The notes beneath the pieces were generated by a model that ran no database searches, was not told where the DNA came from, and was given only the letters and a program-made list of their open reading frames with translations. Both the position numbers and the translations under genes were made by a program. From NCBI RefSeq assembly GCF_035989305.1, contig NZ_CP108514.1, positions 4,937,501 to 5,001,500 on the forward strand: a stretch of DNA of 64,000 bases, in the 5' to 3' direction. Position 1 is the first letter of the stretch; each line of letters begins with the position of its first letter. Positions 60,301-64,000 of the stretch are shown in pieces. The DNA comes from Streptomyces sp. NBC_01233 (lineage in GTDB: Bacteria > Actinomycetota > Actinomycetes > Streptomycetales > Streptomycetaceae).

Positions 60301-60337
60301 ATGACAAGAGACTGTCATGTCGACAGAATGCTGTCAA
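60301..60337 (-). promoter_or_regulatory. Promoter/operator region of the PfpI-MarR operon
   Basis: On the minus strand TTGACA (60337-60332) is a perfect -35 hexamer. It overlaps two inverted repeats, GACAG-AATG-CTGTC (60322-60335) and ATGACA-AGAGAC-TGTCAT (60301-60318). Repeated TGTC half-sites over the promoter fit MarR-type autorepression; the -10 element is unclear. Confidence 0.6.
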
Positions 60338-60454
60338 TTGTTTCGCCGGCATGCCCGCGCGAGCGGGCGGGCCGACAGACTGCCGAGACCGGCCCCCCAC
60401 CCGCATACAGTCCGCCGATATCCCTCCCCACCTGCGCACTTCTAGCGTGACGCC

Positions 60455-61810
60455 ATGACCCCTCATGTCACCTCGCCCACCCTTGCCGCCGTGAAGGACG
60501 CAGACCGGAAGCACGTCTTCCATTCCTGGTCCGCCCAGGCCCTGATCGACCCGCTCGCCGTCGCCGGAGCCGAGGGGTCGCACTTCTGGGACTACGACGG
60601 CAAGCGCTTCCTCGACTTCTCCTCCCAGCTGGTCAACACCAACATCGGCCACCAGCACCCCAAGGTCGTCGCCGCGATCCAGGAACAGGCCGGCCGGCTC
60701 TGCACCCTCGCCCCCGGTTTCGCCGTCGACGTCCGCTCCGAGGCCGCACGCCTCATCGCCGAGCGGACCCCCGGCGACCTGGACAAGATCTTCTTCACCA
60801 ACGGCGGCGCCGAGGCCGTCGAGAACGCCGTCCGCATGGCCCGTCTGCACACGGGCCGGCAGAAGGTGCTGTCCACCTACCGCTCGTACCACGGGGCCAC
60901 CGCCGCCGCGATCAACCTGACCGGCGACCCGCGCCGCTGGCCCTCCGACACCGCCGCCGCCGGCGTCGTGCACTTCTGGGGCCCGTACCTCTACCGCTCC
61001 GCCTTCCACGCCACCACCGAGGCCGAGGAGTGCGCCCGCGCCCTCGCCCACCTCGCCGACACCATCGCCTTCGAGGGTCCGCAGACCATCGCGGCGATCA
61101 TCCTGGAGAGCGTGCCCGGCACCGCCGGGATCATGACCCCGCCGCCCGGCTACCTCGCGGGCGTGCGCGAGCTCTGCGACCGCCACGGCATCGTCTTCAT
61201 CCTGGACGAGGTGATGGCGGGCTTCGGCCGCACCGGCAAGTGGTTCGCGGCCGAGCACTGGGACGTCACCCCCGACCTGATCACCTTCGCCAAGGGCGTG
61301 AACAGCGGGTACGTGCCGCTCGGCGGAGTGGCCATCTCGGCCGCCATCGCCGAGACCTTCGCCACGCGCCCCTACCCGGGCGGACTGACGTACTCCGGCC
61401 ACCCCCTGGCCTGCGCCGCGGCCGTCGCGACGATCAACGTCATGGAGGAGGAGGGCATCGTCGAGCACGCCGCCCACCTCGGCGAGAACGTGATCGGACC
61501 GGCGCTCGCCGAGATCGCCGAGCGGCACCCCTCGGTCGGCGAGGTCCGCGGCCTGGGCGCCTTCTGGGCCCTGGAACTCGTACGGGACAAGGAGACCCGT
61601 GAGCCGCTCGTCCCGTACAACGCGGCAGGTGCGGACAACGCGCCGATGGCCGAATTCGCGGCGGCCTGCAAGGCGTCCGGCCTGTGGCCGTTCGTCAACA
61701 TGAACCGCACCCACGTCGTCCCCCCGTGCACCATCACGGAGGCGGAGGCGAAGGAGGGGCTGGCCCTGCTGGACGAGGCGCTGACGGTCGCCGACCGCCA
61801 CACCGTATAA
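60455..61810 (+). CDS. Class III PLP-dependent aminotransferase
   Basis: In this 451-aa omega-transaminase-like product, FTNGGAEAVENAVRMAR binds the cofactor phosphate, SYHGATAAAINLTG is the next motif, ILDEVMAGFGRTG has the cofactor Asp, and TFAKGVNSGYVPLGG has the Schiff-base Lys. Likely substrates are beta-alanine-, taurine- or pyruvate-linked amines; none is established. A divergent promoter is shared with the PfpI/MarR operon, and a GntR regulator follows 97 bp downstream. Confidence 0.9.
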   Translation: MTPHVTSPTLAAVKDADRKHVFHSWSAQALIDPLAVAGAEGSHFWDYDGKRFLDFSSQLVNTNIGHQHPKVVAAIQEQAGRLCTLAPGFAVDVRSEAARLIAERTPGDLDKIFFTNGGAEAVENAVRMARLHTGRQKVLSTYRSYHGATAAAINLTGDPRRWPSDTAAAGVVHFWGPYLYRSAFHATTEAEECARALAHLADTIAFEGPQTIAAIILESVPGTAGIMTPPPGYLAGVRELCDRHGIVFILDEVMAGFGRTGKWFAAEHWDVTPDLITFAKGVNSGYVPLGGVAISAAIAETFATRPYPGGLTYSGHPLACAAAVATINVMEEEGIVEHAAHLGENVIGPALAEIAERHPSVGEVRGLGAFWALELVRDKETREPLVPYNAAGADNAPMAEFAAACKASGLWPFVNMNRTHVVPPCTITEAEAKEGLALLDEALTVADRHTV

Positions 61811-61907
61811 CGGGTTGTAAATCCGCATACCGACCATCAACCGTTCGGTTTCGGCCGCGCTGTCTGGCCTATGGTGTCCGGAGTCCTACGACAGGAGACG
61901 GACCCCT

Positions 61908-62573
61908 ATGCCAGGCAGCGGAGCTGTCACCCGCAACACACTTCGCCAGCAGATCGCGGACGCGCTGCGTGACGAGGTGCTCGCGGGACGCCTGCCTCCG
62001 GGAACCGAGTTCACCGTCAAGCAGATAGCCGAGCAGTACGAGGTCTCCGCGACCCCGGTGCGCGAGGCGCTCGTGGACCTCTCGGCCCAGGGGCTGCTCG
62101 AACTGGTCCAGCACCGGGGCTTCCGGGTCCGGATCCTCACCGTGGACGACTTCAGGGGAATGATCGAGGCCCGCTCGCTGGTCGTGGACGGCATCTTCCG
62201 CCGGCTCGCCGAGCGCGGTACCGCGCCCGGCTCCGGCGAGATGCTGGTGTCGGTGCGCCGCCGGGGCGAGGAAGCGCGGCGGGCCGCGCAGAGCGGCTCG
62301 CTCGAAGTGCTGATCGGCTACGACCTGCGCTTCTGGAGGGAGCTCAGCGAGCTGGTCGCCAACACCTACATCTCCGAGTTCCTGCACCGCATCCGCGTGC
62401 AGTGCTGGGTCTTCGCCGTCCCCCACCTCCAGCGCGAGCCGCAGCTGCGGGAGGCGCTGTGGGACGGGCACGGCGATCTGGTGGACGCGGTGACGCTGGC
62501 GGACGCCGACGCCGTGCGCCGCATCGTGCAGGGCTACAACCAGCACGCGCTGGACTGGGCCGCCCGGATCTGA
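61908..62573 (+). CDS. GntR-family (FadR/FCD-like) transcriptional regulator
   Basis: The 221-aa product has an N-terminal winged helix-turn-helix (LRQQIADALRDEVLAGRLPP, then VSATPVREALVDLSAQGLL) followed by an all-helical FCD-type ligand domain with Asp/His metal-ligand candidates (YDLRFWRELSE, HGDLVDAV). CAGGAGACGG precedes ATG at 61908. It may control the upstream aminotransferase. Confidence 0.88.
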   Translation: MPGSGAVTRNTLRQQIADALRDEVLAGRLPPGTEFTVKQIAEQYEVSATPVREALVDLSAQGLLELVQHRGFRVRILTVDDFRGMIEARSLVVDGIFRRLAERGTAPGSGEMLVSVRRRGEEARRAAQSGSLEVLIGYDLRFWRELSELVANTYISEFLHRIRVQCWVFAVPHLQREPQLREALWDGHGDLVDAVTLADADAVRRIVQGYNQHALDWAARI

Positions 62574-62681
62574 GTGCGCGGAGGAGCCCGCACGTGCTCA
62601 CAGGTTCTGCGCACCCCTTCGCGGAGGGTGTTCGGCGCACTACGCTGACCGGATCGGCGGCAACGACTGATCGGAGGCCGT

Positions 62682-63332
62682 GTGGCCTGTGACCTGTGGC
62701 TGGTCCCCCTTGTCGACGTGCTGTGCCACAGCCCCGACAACCCCTTCGCGGAAGAGATCGCCTCGTACGACAAGGCGCTGGGCGAGGCCGGGCTGCCGTC
62801 CGTGCCCGTGTTCGCCTACATGCCGGGCCTGAGCGGGGACGTCGCCCCGGTCGCCGGCTTCGACTACGACGCCCTGCATTTCCTCAGGCGGGCGTACCTG
62901 CTCCAGCTCTGCGGGCTGCCGGTGACCCCGGTGGACGAACTGGGCGGGGACTACGAGCAGCTGCTGGAGATGTTCGAGCCCACGGCGCAGCAGTCGCACC
63001 TTGTGTGGCACTACGACCACGCGGGGGCGTACGTGCCGGTGGACTTCGCGGCTCCGCTGGCGAACGAGGAGCTGCTGGCCGGGGGTGGTCCGCTGGGGTC
63101 CGCGCAGGGGTTGCTGCGGGAGCTGGCGTTCGTGGCTCCCGCGATCGGGATAAACCCGGGGAACCCGCCCGCCGCGCCGGCTCCGCCAGGGCGGCCGACC
63201 TCGCTGGAGGAGCCGGCGGGGCCGATTCCGTACGACGACAGTCCCTTTGCGCGTGAGCGGCACGTGTGGCTCGGGTTGCACGCGGCGGCGACCCGCAGTC
63301 TGGGGCAGGGCTCGATGATCATCTTCAGCTGA
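62682..63332 (+). CDS. Conserved-looking hypothetical protein
   Basis: The 216-aa product starts MACDLWLVPLVDVLCHSPDN and includes VAGFDYDALHFLRRAYLLQL, HLVWHYDHAGAYVPVDFAAP and a Pro-rich stretch near 160-180. It has no signal peptide or membrane helix. GTG at 62682 is preceded by GGAGG. I do not recognise the family; composition and codon use are normal for the backbone. Confidence 0.7.
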   Translation: MACDLWLVPLVDVLCHSPDNPFAEEIASYDKALGEAGLPSVPVFAYMPGLSGDVAPVAGFDYDALHFLRRAYLLQLCGLPVTPVDELGGDYEQLLEMFEPTAQQSHLVWHYDHAGAYVPVDFAAPLANEELLAGGGPLGSAQGLLRELAFVAPAIGINPGNPPAAPAPPGRPTSLEEPAGPIPYDDSPFARERHVWLGLHAAATRSLGQGSMIIFS

Positions 63333-63417
63333 CGCCGGGCCGGGTCGGGCGGGTGGGGTGGGTGCGGGTGCCGCTGCGCGGAGCCGGTCCCCGCCCCGCC
63401 CTTTCTCCGTTTCTCGC

Positions 63418-63460
63418 GGCTCCGCCCCGAACCCCCCGCCTCAAACGCCGGCGGGGCTGG
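63418..63460. repeat. Dispersed G+C-rich intergenic repeat, copy 2
   Basis: Second copy of the 43-bp element at 57493-57535, again between genes and in the same orientation. It lies 12 bp from the stop of the SLATT-like gene, so it could help terminate that gene. Confidence 0.7.
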
Positions 63461-63472
63461 ATGGTGCGGTCC

Positions 63473-64000
63473 TCAGCGGGGTTGTTCCGGGGGGCGTTGG
63501 CGGGGCATGTTCGGGCGGGTGCCCGGCGGGAGGGGGAAGCGGGCCGGGGGGATGTTCGCGTCCGCGCGGGCCCCGGAGGCGCCCAGGGACTGCATCACCA
63601 GGGGAGCGGGGCCGGAGCTGAACTCGACCATCCACTCCGCCGTCTCGGAGCGGACCAGCTCCGTCACGTCCTCCGAGAACCGCCGCAGCACGGTCAAACA
63701 GCGCTCGGCGGCCTCGCTGGCCGTGCCCTCGGTGGGCCCGAGCACCTCGCGCACGTTCTCCGACGCCCAGTCGAACTGGAGGGTCTGGAGCCGGCGCTGC
63801 ACCGCCTGCGCCGTGGCCACGTCCCGCATCCAGCCGGACGTCAGTCCGAAGAACCGGTCGCAGGCCAGCGCGGCCGCGCCCAGCAGCAGCGCCAGGTACC
63901 CGTACGTCGAGGCGCCCGGCGCCGAGCCCGTCAGCTCCAGCAGAGGCATCGCGGCGCCGGTGACGGCGCCCACGGCCGCGCCGACGCGCAGCACCCGCGC
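63473..64000 (-). CDS. SLATT-like membrane protein, 5' end cut by window
   Basis: The frame is open to the right edge; GTG at 63994 is an internal candidate only. The visible part has a hydrophobic hairpin (VGAAVGAVTGAAMPLLELTG, then STYGYLALLLGAAALACDRF). A helical region follows (GWMRDVATAQAVQRRLQTLQ) and a Pro-rich tail (PPGTRPNMPRQRPPEQ). This resembles the two-TM SLATT proteins, some of which are membrane effectors in conflict systems, while streptomycete backbone members have no known role. The assignment rests on layout. Confidence 0.6.
   Translation of the reverse strand, partial: ARVLRVGAAVGAVTGAAMPLLELTGSAPGASTYGYLALLLGAAALACDRFFGLTSGWMRDVATAQAVQRRLQTLQFDWASENVREVLGPTEGTASEAAERCLTVLRRFSEDVTELVRSETAEWMVEFSSGPAPLVMQSLGASGARADANIPPARFPLPPGTRPNMPRQRPPEQPR

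Overview
The window is high-G+C actinobacterial DNA, almost certainly from a Streptomyces chromosome. The evidence is strong G/C at third codon positions, frequent GTG and TTG starts, a perfect 16-bp parS site, and a core block with typical streptomycete content: spermidine-synthase-like membrane protein, CoxG-like protein, aldose epimerase, pyrE, fbaA, DUF3151, kynurenine genes and purA. A parS site between pyrE and fbaA suggests the origin-proximal half of the chromosome.

Region 1 (1-10.8 kb) looks like the right end of an integrated element. It holds a four-gene overlapping operon cut by the left edge (GT9-like, phosphotransferase-fold, SDR and histidine-phosphatase proteins), a membrane-anchored Mrr-like nuclease, a creatininase-family gene, a YozE-like protein, two cysteine-containing proteins of unknown function, and an actinophage Gp3-like recombination directionality factor. 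An IS110-family element (8720-10165) has split a membrane-protein gene. The region ends at a 53-bp 3' fragment of tRNA-Ser(GGA) followed by a terminator, the usual scar of integration into a tRNA gene. Because the fragment is on the + strand, the element should extend left, beyond the window.

Region 2 (10.9-13.9 kb) is a divergent restriction-modification pair: an N6-adenine methyltransferase and a PLD-type (BfiI/NgoFVII-like) nuclease around a nested palindrome.

Region 3 (14-49.5 kb) is chromosomal backbone. It contains a duplicated aminotransferase (one copy truncated), pyrimidine and glycolytic genes, tryptophan catabolism (kynA-kynU overlapping, then kynB), two secreted proteins sharing a C-terminal repeat and bracketing a PP2C/MASE1 pair, purA, a diacylglycerol-kinase-like protein, an ABC exporter with its GbsR/MarR-type regulator, a P450 broken by one in-frame TGA, two paralogous NarL-type two-component systems, an acyltransferase, a DUF1023 hydrolase and a frameshifted HIT gene.

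Region 4 (49.6-59.1 kb) is a mobile-element hotspot. A 5,691-bp element has cut a SnoaL-like gene. It carries a tyrosine recombinase, a small helix-turn-helix protein and a degenerate recombinase, plus an overlapping GTPase/membrane/membrane operon that I cannot assign to a known system. Beyond a Ser/Thr kinase gene lies an intact IS630-family element with perfect 34-bp inverted repeats and a passenger gene.

Region 5 (59.1-64 kb) returns to backbone: a MarR/PfpI pair with an operator-like region, a class III aminotransferase, a GntR-type regulator, an unknown conserved protein and a partial SLATT-like membrane gene.

The best-supported unusual observation is in the IS110 element. Its leader contains an RNA-like structure with two loops. 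One loop carries guides matching both flanks of the actual insertion site, and the other carries guides matching both ends of the element. All agree on one dinucleotide core and restore the reading frame of the disrupted gene, so the bridge (seek) RNA can be read directly from the sequence. The best candidate for an undescribed system is the GTPase/membrane operon carried by the recombinase element.
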